Assembly (NCBI RefSeq): GCF_025128055.1
Contig: NZ_JAHLYS010000048.1
Span: forward strand, 1-64,000
Reading direction: 5' to 3'
Length of the DNA stretch: 64,000 nucleotides
Origin: Synechococcus sp. CS-1329
Lineage (GTDB): Bacteria; Cyanobacteriota; Cyanobacteriia; PCC-6307; Cyanobiaceae
Numbering within the stretch: position 1 is the first letter of the stretch; the number at the start of each line of letters is the position of its first letter. Below are positions 47,431-55,227 of this stretch, piece by piece. A program made the translations under genes and the position numbers. The notes under the pieces are model-generated. The model did no database searches, was not told the DNA's origin, and worked only from the letters and a program-made list of their open reading frames with translations.

Positions 47431-47481
47431 GACGACGTGTTGCTGCGGACGTCCTCAGGGAGACGCCCGCAGCGAATGGAG

Positions 47482-47497
47482 GCCCCAGCGCTGGGGC
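47482..47497. promoter_or_regulatory. 16-bp perfect palindrome
   Basis: GCCCCAGCGCTGGGGC is a perfect palindrome located between the adaptor remnant and the convergent gene at 47533-47946. It can fold as GCCCCA / TGGGGC with a GCGC loop. It may act as a terminator for either side, but no T-run follows; other roles are open. Confidence 0.4.
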
Positions 47498-47532
47498 TTC
47501 TCAATCATGGCAACAGACCTAAGGGGAATACT

Positions 47533-47946
47533 TCAGGGCCTGACCTTTTCACATACCCCCAGATACTGCAGGCGGGCTCGGGTGGTGTCTGCCACCATCA
47601 CGAAGTCCAGATCCTCCGTATCAAATGAGACCCGCTCATTGCGACCCTGCACGGGAATCGTGAAGCGGACGTCATCATCACGGAACAAGGCCGGCACCGT
47701 TGTGGTTTTGCCATCGATGACAACCGCAACTTGCTGAGACCTTCGATCAAGCTGAAGCTCGAAGGTCCAGTTGCGGCGACCCCTTGGCTTGACTGGAGAA
47801 AACTTGACGTAGCCAGTCGTGCGCTTAAAACGACAGCTGTAACCGGAAGCCTCCAGATGGTTGACAGCGACAGCCGGTGCGCCATCGATCGCGATCGGCA
47901 GGAGCAGGGAAGTGGCAGCTGCGAATCGAATTGCAAACGCTCTCAT
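47533..47946 (-). CDS. Secreted hypothetical protein
   Basis: 137 residues with a Sec signal (FAIRFAAATSLLLPIAIDGA), followed by a compact basic domain with two cysteines (GYSCRFKR and LGVCEKV) and beta-strand-rich text (WTFELQLDRRSQQVAVVIDG, VRFTIPVQGRNERVSFDTED). It sits inside the decaying metal island, reads toward the adaptor remnant, and has good coding character. No family is recognised; a periplasmic metal or stress protein is only a guess. Confidence 0.6.
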   Translation of the reverse strand: MRAFAIRFAAATSLLLPIAIDGAPAVAVNHLEASGYSCRFKRTTGYVKFSPVKPRGRRNWTFELQLDRRSQQVAVVIDGKTTTVPALFRDDDVRFTIPVQGRNERVSFDTEDLDFVMVADTTRARLQYLGVCEKVRP

Positions 47947-48511
47947 GTTGGGCGTACTGGAGAGATGTACAAGAGGTAATTCTATTGATTCCCAGGGTCA
48001 TCAGTGGCATTCTCTGGCGGCAAAAGCAAGCGCATCTCGCTCCCAGTCCCTCAACAGAACAGCCCTCGCATGTCTGCGGATCAGGCCTCGTGGTGTGTCG
48101 CCTTCAACGCCCCGTATCCCTGCTCTCCGTAACCGCGAGAGATCGCCACTCTATGCAGAGATCCTGGTCACATGGAAGTGCCAAGTCCTGTCGGAGTGAC
48201 TGGCAGCGCGAGCACACCAGAGTCCAATTAATCTTGTTCAGAACATTTATTGGAGCGACCTATCTTTGCCCAAAGGTTGCAGTTGCTCCAGTGGGTATGA
48301 ATCGTTACGGGAAACCTTTTGACGCCGATCATCGCATGCCGTGCCTACCGAGGAATCAGCACCCGCGCGACTTCCTGAGAGGATTCAATCTCAGTCTGTG
48401 TTGAGGTCTGGAGGAAGGCTGATCTCAGCCGTGCGATGGAAGACAATTCGTTGGCGCATCAGATGATGGCTACCTCGGCGCGAGTTTTGAGGCATCACAG
48501 CCTGCGCCGAT
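47947..48511. other. Gene-poor interval of 565 bp inside the metal island
   Basis: No open frame here looks like protein. Base composition is noticeably less GC-rich than the flanking core genes. Overlapping frames exist but have random-looking residues. The interval separates two pieces of a decayed RND system and may hold deleted pump sequence. Confidence 0.5.
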
Positions 48512-48877
48512 GTGTTCCCAGTCTCCGGGGGAATGGCGCGGTCGTCTTACGATCAATTGGTGGACAAGCACAGTCGCCGCCACGTGGAAGGAATCGATCT
48601 CAAGGCGGTGATCCGCGGCGGCAGCCTTCAGCGCCGGAACGCAATCCTGATGACGGCCCTCACCTCGGCCCTGGGCATGCTGCCGCTGGCCCTGGCCTTT
48701 AGGGCAGGCAACGAGATCCTCCAACCCCTGGCGATTGTGGTGCTCGGTGGTTTGATCACCTCCACCAGCCCCACCCTGCTGGTGCTCCCGGCCCTCCATG
48801 CCAGTTTCGGACGCTGGTTGCTCACCCGCCTCCGGAAGCCTGCGCGAGGCTTGAAGCCATTGGCGGTGATCCTGTGA
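48512..48877 (+). pseudogene. Remnant of a second RND pump, C-terminal ~105 residues
   Basis: From about residue 15 on, the frame (LVDKHSRRHVEGIDLKAVIRGGSLQRRNAILMTA in parts) aligns with the end of the intact RND pump (LVDNYNRRHADGQPLAQVIREGSLERLNAILMTA), including the shared GNEILQPLAIVVLGGLITS. Only the last two helices survive; the remaining ~940 residues are gone and the first ~14 residues are unrelated. The frame is intact to its stop, which overlaps the next gene as GTGA, so it might still be translated to start that gene. Confidence 0.85.
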
Positions 48878-49977
48878 CGGGAGTGAGGGGCAACCCGCAG
48901 CGCTGGGGCCTGATCGCCGGCCTGCTGGCTGCCGTGTTCTTCGGCCTCAGCGCACCGTTGATCAGCGTCATCAGCCACGAAGGTTCGCCGCTGATGATCG
49001 CCGCGCTGCTCTACGGAGGAGCTGCCATCGCTCTGGTGGTGGTGCGGGGGGTCCTGGGCCATCAGCAGGAGGAGTCACCGGTTCAGCGCCGTGACCTGCC
49101 ACCGCTGCTGGGGCTCACCGTTCTGGGGGGGATGGTTGGTCCGATCTGCCTGGTGCAGGGTCTCACCCTGCTTTCGGCGGGCTCCGCTTCGCTGCTGCTG
49201 AATCTGGAAGCGGTGTTCACGCTGCTGATCGCGGTGCTGATCGGCTGTGAACACCTCAGCCGCAAGGGGCTGATCGCTGCTGTTCTGACCATAGGAGGTG
49301 CCGTACTGCTCACGAAAGGTTCCTTGAACGGTGCCAGCCTGCAGGGCGCGCTGCTGATCGGCGGGGCTTGTCTTGCCTGGGGGATCGACAACAACCTCAG
49401 CCAACGCCTCAGTTTGTGCAACCCAATTCAGATCGCGCTGCTGAAGGCGATCGGAGCCTCGGTTCCCATGCTTATCCTGGCCCTCGCTGCCCGGCAGTCC
49501 ATACCGGCCTGGCCCGTTCTTCTGGCGTTGCTATCGATTGGCGCCGTTGGGTATGGCCTCTCGATCTGGCTGGATTTGCTCGCTCTTCGCCACCTGGGTG
49601 CGGCGCGGGAATCCGTGGTGTTTTCAACGGCGCCTTTCGTGGGCCTGCTCTTCTCCCTGCTGGTGCTGCGGGAAGCCTTCACCGGTGGCATGGTGATGGC
49701 GTCAGCCGCGATGCTGCTCGGCGTCGCCCTGCTGCTCAAGGAAGATCATTCCCACTTGCATCGGCACCAGGCGCTCCACCATGCCCACCGTCACCGCCAC
49801 GACCTCGCCGGTGGCGACCCGCACCACAGCCACAACCATCCTGGGGATGGCATGGGCCCAGCCAACCCACAAAGGTCTTACTGGCATGCCCATGAGCATC
49901 AGCATGCTCCGATTGAACACGAGCATGCCCACGTCAGTGACGCGCATCACCGCCATGATCACAGCCAGGAACTGTGA
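48874..49977 (+). CDS. DMT/EamA-family permease with His-rich C-terminal tail
   Basis: 367 residues: ten hydrophobic segments forming two EamA halves (first begins WGLIAGLLAAVFFGLSAPLISV; second begins LQGALLIGGACLAWGIDNNLSQ), then about 75 cytoplasmic residues packed with His and Asp (HLHRHQALHHAHRHRHD, HEHQHAPIEHEHAHVSDAHH). EamA proteins export metabolites or ions; the tail suggests binding of a divalent metal. The GTG start overlaps the RND-remnant stop (GTGA), indicating an ancestral shared operon. Metal export is inference. Confidence 0.88.
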   Translation: MTGVRGNPQRWGLIAGLLAAVFFGLSAPLISVISHEGSPLMIAALLYGGAAIALVVVRGVLGHQQEESPVQRRDLPPLLGLTVLGGMVGPICLVQGLTLLSAGSASLLLNLEAVFTLLIAVLIGCEHLSRKGLIAAVLTIGGAVLLTKGSLNGASLQGALLIGGACLAWGIDNNLSQRLSLCNPIQIALLKAIGASVPMLILALAARQSIPAWPVLLALLSIGAVGYGLSIWLDLLALRHLGAARESVVFSTAPFVGLLFSLLVLREAFTGGMVMASAAMLLGVALLLKEDHSHLHRHQALHHAHRHRHDLAGGDPHHSHNHPGDGMGPANPQRSYWHAHEHQHAPIEHEHAHVSDAHHRHDHSQEL

Positions 49978-50545
49978 TGAACGAGAGCTCAATCAGCGGA
50001 AATGAGGAGATCCAAGCGATGGGCCAGTGCGACGAGCGGCCCGGACTTGAGCCATAGTCCGTGATGATTTACTCCAGCAACTCCAGCAGATCTCCGAGCG
50101 AAGGTGATGGAACTCTGGAGGGGATAGTCCAGCACCAAGTCGGTGTCGATCGAGAAGTCCTGCGCTGACACCCAGGCGCAGTGAGGGACTGATCAGATGA
50201 AACTGGATTGAGCTGGCGAAAGACCTGGATGAATAGTCTCATCTTGGTCTATGCATGAGTCCAGTTATTGGACATTATTGAGATAAGTGAATGTGTCGCC
50301 AGCCCTTCGACCCGAGCGCCTCCAAGGGAGCAACCAGACCAATCGGCTGCACTGACCGCAAAAACCATCAGCCTGAACTCAGCCAGCCAAGCTGAGGCAA
50401 CTTCCAGAGTTGCAACAAACGTGGATGAACAGCCGCCAATTCTTCGCCCCTTTGGAATAATCTTTCTCATCTCATAAGGGATGAAATATAGGTCTCGCCT
50501 CAAGATCCATTCAGGACAAATAGGATTTATCAGGTGAGCCCCGCG

Positions 50546-50570
50546 CCTTGGCCGGAGGCCTGAGCCAAGG
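50546..50570. repeat. Inverted repeat 7-11-7
   Basis: CCTTGGC and GCCAAGG are perfect arms around an 11-base loop. Directly afterwards (50579-50590) comes the perfect 12-base palindrome GGATCCGGATCC. Part of the palindrome cluster in the gene-poor interval. Confidence 0.7.
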
Positions 50571-50702
50571 GAGAGCGAGGATCCGGATCCCGAGGTCAAG
50601 CCGTGAGTCCACGCAGCCCTAGGGAGTTGCTCAGCTGACTCACTTGGAATCCATTTCAAGACTCGCTATGCGTCTTAGCCTAGACACTTTCATCCAGATT
50701 GA

Positions 50703-50717
50703 GTCCAAGTCTTGGAC
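50703..50717. repeat. Near-continuous palindrome 7-1-7
   Basis: GTCCAAG-T-CTTGGAC. The same GTCCA/TGGAC half-sites recur at 50259-50273 (5-5-5) and inside the large hairpin at 50928-50971. Confidence 0.7.
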
Positions 50718-50850
50718 CGAGTAGGCCTCTCATTTGAGATGGTTAAGAAGCAATTGCGCTCGGCCTCCCGGCCCAGCTGTGATCCAACCCCAAAAATCGC
50801 CCATTCAGCGTCATCGCAGCAGAGCGATGGGGCTCTGACAGACAGAATCA

Positions 50851-50883
50851 TTCGCGTACCTGTGTCTACAGCAGGTACGCGAA
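50851..50883. repeat. Inverted repeat 12-9-12
   Basis: TTCGCGTACCTG and its exact complement CAGGTACGCGAA flank a 9-base loop. No T-run follows on either strand, so it does not look like a standard terminator. It is 45 bp from the larger hairpin. Confidence 0.8.
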
Positions 50884-50927
50884 ATCGAAAAAGCTTGCCT
50901 TCACTGTCATTTGAGCGGCCAGATCGG

Positions 50928-50971
50928 CCCTGGACTGTGTGTCCAGGCCGGCTTGGACACACAGTCCAGGG
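50928..50971. repeat. Large perfect hairpin 18-8-18
   Basis: CCCTGGACTGTGTGTCCA and TGGACACACAGTCCAGGG are perfect 18-base arms around GGCCGGCT; one G-T and one G-C pair can extend the stem outward. No T-run follows. Such long perfect palindromes are uncommon in this genome's coding-dense background; a structured RNA, a protein-binding element or a mobile-element end are all open. Confidence 0.85.
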
Positions 50972-51190
50972 TCTGCTGCTGAAGAGGGCCAATCGCTCCC
51001 CTCAAGGACTCGGCAACCTGAAGAGAACCAGAAGGAGTTCGCACGAGCAGCTCCAGCCAGAGCGGACCCGCTATTCCCTTGGTCTCATCGGCATCCAGAA
51101 ATTGGTCTTGGGAACTTCGAGTGAGACTGCTACTAGGACCAGCTCAGGGTCTAGATTGAGACAACTGAAACAGGTTAGCGGGCTTCCCTT

Positions 51191-52240
51191 TCAGGTTTTG
51201 CGGCGGTAAAGCTCCTTGAGCCATTGATAAGCCTCATTGAGGCGGCGCATCGCATCGGCGCTGCCTCCTGAATCGGGGTGGTGGCTCATGGCCTGCTCGC
51301 GATAGGCCTCTCGGATCTGATGGAGGCTGAGTTGGTGCCCCGGTGCAGTGGGCAGGGCCAGCACCTTCAACGCACCCTGCAACGTCATCGTGTGCTCCAA
51401 GGTCTGGAAGGAGGTGCCCTGCCGCCGCCGGCGGAAGCGATTCACAAAGCGGCGGATCAAGGTGGGAATCCGCAGGGTGATGGTGCCGGTGCTGAAGGGA
51501 TCCTCCAGCAAGCCAGCGGCCACGATCACCCGGTTGAACATGGGCGGTCCCGGGGGCCAACCACTGACGAAACCGCTGATCCACTGCTCGATCAGGGCCC
51601 AGGTGAAGGGCCGCCCCTCCGCCTGATCCGACTGGGCCCAGATGTCGCGGGCCAGCCAGAGCAAGGCGGCCTCCAGAACGGCCTCATTCGCTGCCGTTCC
51701 GTAAAGATTGAGCCAGTGCTCATCAGCCGCCAACAGCGCCTGATCCAGTTCCGGTGCCTGAACCGAGGGCAGCGGTTCAGCGGCGGCGGGCCGCGGATGC
51801 AGGCTGCGCTTCAACCGCGCCGACGACTGACGCACGAACCCTGGCAGGTCGATGCCGCTTCGGCCGGTGCTCTGGCGCGACTCCTGGGGCTGCCCATGGC
51901 GGGCAGGTCTGGCGATGGTCTCGAGCGCGGGCTGATCTGCCAGCCCACTCTCTTCATCCATGGCGTCGAGGGACAGCAGATCCCCGGCCAGCCCCGTGAC
52001 CAGCACCAGAGCCCGGCAGGCATCCAGGCCCTCATCGAGAACCTCCTCCAGCTGGTCAGCATCCCCCTCGCCTTCGAAATCCTGGTCGCTGGGGAAGAGA
52101 TCATCGAGCAAACGCTCAAGCAGGGCGCCACGACTGCGGTGCCCCAGCTGCTTGCAAAGCTCATCGATCTGCTCCACCTGGGCGACGGGCAGGATGAGCT
52201 GAATTCTCTGGCGATCCGCTTTTGTCTCGTCGGGTGGCAC
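51191..52240 (-). CDS. J-domain protein with ribbon-helix-helix-like N-terminus
   Basis: 349 residues. The C-terminal ~60 residues are a J domain: LSLHQIREAYREQAMSHHPDSGGS with the HPD tripeptide needed to stimulate DnaK, then ADAMRRLNEAYQWLKELYRR. The N-terminus (RIQLILPVAQVEQIDELCKQL and SRGALLERLLDDLF) resembles a ribbon-helix-helix DNA-binding motif, followed by an acidic linker and an uncharacterised middle (LYGTAANEAVLEAALLWLARDIW). The J domain at the C-terminus and the possible DNA-binding head make it a specialised co-chaperone, not DnaJ. Confidence 0.85.
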   Translation of the reverse strand: MPPDETKADRQRIQLILPVAQVEQIDELCKQLGHRSRGALLERLLDDLFPSDQDFEGEGDADQLEEVLDEGLDACRALVLVTGLAGDLLSLDAMDEESGLADQPALETIARPARHGQPQESRQSTGRSGIDLPGFVRQSSARLKRSLHPRPAAAEPLPSVQAPELDQALLAADEHWLNLYGTAANEAVLEAALLWLARDIWAQSDQAEGRPFTWALIEQWISGFVSGWPPGPPMFNRVIVAAGLLEDPFSTGTITLRIPTLIRRFVNRFRRRRQGTSFQTLEHTMTLQGALKVLALPTAPGHQLSLHQIREAYREQAMSHHPDSGGSADAMRRLNEAYQWLKELYRRKT

Positions 52241-52261
52241 AGAAACCTGATCAGGACGGGC

Positions 52262-54124
52262 TTAACGGCCCATCAACTGCCTGAGAAAGCGTTGCTGGAC
52301 ATCGGCGGCCTCGTGGTAGCGATCCCGCAGCTGTTGAGTCTCCTGGGGAGAGGCTGGCTTGGATGTGCCCACAGGCACTTCCGCCAGGCTGGGTAGCGTC
52401 TGGGGCGCCTGGTTGAAGAGCCTCAGGGGCGGCAGCGGGGGCAACCAGGCTGGCACCAGTGCCGGCATCGACAGGGGCGGTGGCGGTGACGTGGGCCTGA
52501 CGTTGGCGGGCTGGACCGGTGGGCGGGCCGGAACAGGCGCGGCAGCCGGGGGCCTGACGGCCCGGGCCGGGGCAGCAACGGCTGGAGCTGGAGCCTGCTG
52601 ACCGGCCGCCACCGCGGGCGGAGCGGCGGCTGGTGCGGTCCTGCGCTTCGCAGCTGCCGCGTCTGAGGCCGCCGCCGCGCGGGCCAGTTCCACCCGGCGC
52701 TCCCGTTCGCGCAGCTGGGCCAGCTGGTAGGCCGGCACCACGCTGAGCAGATGCCCCGGGGTGGCATCGGCGGGGTAGACCATGCTCACCTTGACGCGAT
52801 TGTTGACACCCGGGAGCAGGTTCAACTGCCTCAGGGAAAGGCTCTCTCCGGAGCGCATGCCCACGTGAACTTCGCCATAGCCAGCATCAGTTTCGATCCC
52901 GATTGATCCACGAAAGGCGGTGAACTGGCGGCCATTGGCGGTGGGGTGGCTGAAGACCAGTTCGTAGGGTCCTGACCCCTTGAGGTTCAGCTCCACGTCA
53001 AAGCGCACGCCATAGGTGCCGACGTTGTCGAGGGAGGAATCGACCATGCGACTGGCCAGTTCATTGACCTGGATCTCACGGGTGCCGAAATGGTGGCGAT
53101 TGGTGCTGGTGAAGGGCACATGCAGGGGGGCCTGACTGAGGTCGTGGCTGATGCTGGCCGCGAAGGCATCCCCCAGGGCCACGCCGCCAACCCTGGAGAA
53201 CACCTGCCGGTTCTGGATTTTGGGCAACATGCTCAGGTAAATGCGGCCCGGGGCCAGGATCCCCTGATCGAGAACTGCGATCAGATCGGCATCGCTGCGG
53301 GGATCCTCCGCCGCCACCACCGCCATCTGGAAGGGACCATCACTGCGGCCGCTGAGCAGGCCGTTGGCGATGCCGCGGGCGGGCAGCTGCGTATGGAAGA
53401 GCACGGCCCGACTCTTGGGGGGAATGGTGAACCGCTCGGGCATCTTCGAATCAAGCTGGTTGCGCAGCATGATCACCGCCGTGGCGTCGCCAGGCCCGGT
53501 ATTCCAGGGCCTGGGACCCAGCGGCTTGACACCCATCAGGCGATCCGCCAGATAGGGGGCCTCAAAGCTGTTGCGCACGGCGCCCCGATCGAATTCGAGC
53601 GTGACCGGCTTCGTGCCGGGGTTGATCACGATCGTGGCCAGGGTGAGCTGGCCTCGCACCAGGCCATAGCCCAGCCGAGTGGCATCCTCGGGGTAATACT
53701 TGTGGTGCATGTGCAGACCGAATTCACCGTTGAAGGTGAACGTGGAATTGCTCAGGCTCTGGCCTGTTTCCCGTGCCACAGCCGATCCAGGGGCTGTATT
53801 GATCAAGATGCCCGGGCCGAACACCTCCTCCGGCTGGTTGGAGTGGAGCACCGGGACGGCGTTAAAACGGCCCTGCAGAGGCCGGGCTGCCTGCCCGGAC
53901 ATCAGCTGGATGTAGGAAGCCCGAGCTGCGGGCGCCTCCAGAACGACGCCGGCCGTGCCGGAGAGGGCGGCCATGGTGGCGAGACCGATGGGACCTAGTG
54001 TTCTCAATCTGATTCTCAAGTTGGACGGCTTTGCGGTGTTGGGCTGGTCGCTCCATGGCCTGCCATGGAGAAGGCGACGCATCAGGGGTGGACCGCTCGC
54101 TAGAACCGTCCTTACACGTGACAT
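52262..54124 (-). CDS. DUF3370 family exported protein with Pro/Ala-rich tail
   Basis: About 620 residues, exported (hydrophobic segment IGLATMAALSGTAGVVLEAPAARA). The body (residues ~60-430) matches the cyanobacterial DUF3370 family: SYIQLMSGQAARPLQGRFNAVPVLHSNQPEE in part, FGLHMHHKYYPEDATRLGYGL and TNRHHFGTREIQVNELASRM. A low-complexity tail of about 150 residues rich in Ala, Pro and Val then precedes a short charged end. Role unknown; cell-surface or envelope function is likely. ATG 54124 is chosen because GAGGAAA lies about 9 bp upstream; ATG 54082 is possible. Confidence 0.85.
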   Translation of the reverse strand: MSRVRTVLASGPPLMRRLLHGRPWSDQPNTAKPSNLRIRLRTLGPIGLATMAALSGTAGVVLEAPAARASYIQLMSGQAARPLQGRFNAVPVLHSNQPEEVFGPGILINTAPGSAVARETGQSLSNSTFTFNGEFGLHMHHKYYPEDATRLGYGLVRGQLTLATIVINPGTKPVTLEFDRGAVRNSFEAPYLADRLMGVKPLGPRPWNTGPGDATAVIMLRNQLDSKMPERFTIPPKSRAVLFHTQLPARGIANGLLSGRSDGPFQMAVVAAEDPRSDADLIAVLDQGILAPGRIYLSMLPKIQNRQVFSRVGGVALGDAFAASISHDLSQAPLHVPFTSTNRHHFGTREIQVNELASRMVDSSLDNVGTYGVRFDVELNLKGSGPYELVFSHPTANGRQFTAFRGSIGIETDAGYGEVHVGMRSGESLSLRQLNLLPGVNNRVKVSMVYPADATPGHLLSVVPAYQLAQLRERERRVELARAAAASDAAAAKRRTAPAAAPPAVAAGQQAPAPAVAAPARAVRPPAAAPVPARPPVQPANVRPTSPPPPLSMPALVPAWLPPLPPLRLFNQAPQTLPSLAEVPVGTSKPASPQETQQLRDRYHEAADVQQRFLRQLMGR

Positions 54125-54214
54125 TTTCTCATGTTTCCTCCCTTGCCCTGCTTCGGGGCCTCCAGCTGCGACCCCGCCTCCAGTCGCCGGCAGCATCAAG
54201 AGCGCAAGCTGCAC

Positions 54215-54325
54215 ATGCTCACCTACTGGCGGGACGGGGTCGAGCGTCAACTGGCGGCCGTGAATGCCGCGATCAGCACACTGGAGAAGCAGATGGCCCG
54301 TGACGGGAGCCAAGGGCAGGGCTGA
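54215..54325 (+). CDS. Possible small helical protein
   Basis: MLTYWRDGVERQLAAVNAAISTLEKQMARDGSQGQG: 36 residues with a coiled-coil-like heptad pattern. The frame opens at 54131, but the residues before 54215 look random. It is divergent from DUF3370 and its last 53 bp overlap the sigma factor's 3' end on the other strand. Composition is protein-like and I suspect conservation in picocyanobacteria, but this is not proven. Confidence 0.4.
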   Translation: MLTYWRDGVERQLAAVNAAISTLEKQMARDGSQGQG

Positions 54326-55076
54326 AGCCCAGTCCTTCACCCTCCAGGCGCTGTCTCAAGGTATCCAGAGCCCGGGCCAGCAGGCGATGAACAGTCATCG
54401 GGCTGACCTGCATCTTGCGGGCCGTGCCCCTGAGGCTCTGCCCTGCCAGCACTACCTCCCTGACCACGGTGCGCTGACGAAGCTCCAGTTCGGCCAGCAG
54501 CGCCATGATCCGCTCGCCGGCCTCACAGCCTGCGGGCCCCTCCTCCAGTTCAGTCTCGGCGGCGACGAGCCTGTCCTCCTCTCCCGCCAGGCTCACCGGC
54601 CTGCCCAGCTGTCGCAGCTGCTCGAAGCGCTGCCACTGGGCCTCACTCAGGCCCAGCTGCCTGGCAAGGCTGACACCGGTGAGCGGTTCCTGGCACGGAT
54701 TGGTGGCGGCCGCTTCACCAAGCTGGCTCTGCTGCAAGCGGCGCAGGCGATCTTCCAGCTCCCGCTGGCGGCGTGGCAGCCGGATCACAGGCGCCTGATC
54801 ACGGAGGTAGTGGAGGATCGCTCCGCGGATGTGGTGGCGGGCAAAGGCCTCGAACGGGGTGCCCTGATCGCTCTGGAACAACTCAGCAGCCCTGAGCAGC
54901 CCCAGCAGCCCCACCTGGGTCAGGTCGTCGCGACCCTCGCGGCAGAGGGAGCTGTAGTGGTGGGCGATCGGTCGCACCAGCTCCAGGTGCTTGGCCACCC
55001 GGTCGTTGCGCTGGCGCAGCCGCCGGCTCAGACCGGGCCGGCCGGGGCGGGATTGAAGCAGGGAAACGCTGGTCAT
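54273..55076 (-). CDS. Type-3 (SigF-like) RNA polymerase sigma factor
   Basis: 267 residues. Region 2 is clear: LELVRPIAHHYSSLCREGRDDLTQVGLLGLLRAA in parts, then FEAFARHHIRGAILHYLRDQ and VIRLPRRQRELEDRLRRL; region 4 is ELELRQRTVVREVVLAGQSLRGTARKMQVSPMTVHRLLARAL in parts. There is no region 1.1, and the length and spacing fit the cyanobacterial group-3 SigF/SigB-type factors for envelope, motility and stress genes. ATG 55076 (MTSVSLLQSRPG) is preferred. Targets unknown; the neighbouring DUF3370 gene is a candidate. Confidence 0.92.
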   Translation of the reverse strand: MTSVSLLQSRPGRPGLSRRLRQRNDRVAKHLELVRPIAHHYSSLCREGRDDLTQVGLLGLLRAAELFQSDQGTPFEAFARHHIRGAILHYLRDQAPVIRLPRRQRELEDRLRRLQQSQLGEAAATNPCQEPLTGVSLARQLGLSEAQWQRFEQLRQLGRPVSLAGEEDRLVAAETELEEGPAGCEAGERIMALLAELELRQRTVVREVVLAGQSLRGTARKMQVSPMTVHRLLARALDTLRQRLEGEGLGFSPALGSRHGPSASPVC

Positions 55077-55227
55077 CGGAATTGAGACAGGTGGATGTAA
55101 AGGAGAACGAGCTGGATGGGCTCGGCAGCCCGATCCAGGAGCCACGGCCTCAGTGCCGCTGCCCCCTTTCCAGATACGGACCAGCCAGCGGGTTCTGGCA
55201 ACCGTGTAACCACGGAATGGCCAGAGC

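Larger units (their letters stand above)
49978..51190. other. Palindrome-rich gene-poor interval of about 1.2 kb
   Basis: No open frame is convincing: the longest ones (minus 50249-50659 and plus 50712-51209) have Ser/Arg/Pro-rich, non-protein-like translations, and a minus frame at 49989-50171 (ending GPLVALAHRLDLLISAD) could be a degraded gene end. Composition is less GC-rich than the surroundings. The octamer TGAGTCCA occurs three times (50256, 50604, 50700), and at least five perfect inverted repeats fall between 50546 and 50971. Confidence 0.6.

Noticed and set aside
47877-48404. Overlapping plus frames of 112 to 175 residues upstream of the RND fragment
   Set aside because: Translations look random (mixed Cys, Arg and Ser with no hydrophobic core) and do not match the RND pump.
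40055-50000. Metal region as an insertion-sequence-borne or prophage island
   Set aside because: No transposase, integrase, att-like direct repeats or tRNA boundary is visible; only gene decay and a composition change are seen.
50249-50659. Minus frame of 136 residues in the spacer
   Set aside because: No recognisable fold or conserved motif, and it passes through a palindrome; kept only as part of the gene-poor interval.
50928-50971. Large hairpin as a Rho-independent terminator or CRISPR repeat
   Set aside because: There is no T-run on either strand and no spaced direct copies, so neither explanation fits.
50712-51209. Plus frame of 165 residues in the gene-poor spacer
   Set aside because: Ser/Arg-rich with no domain, contains both large palindromes, and lacks a ribosome site; more likely non-coding.
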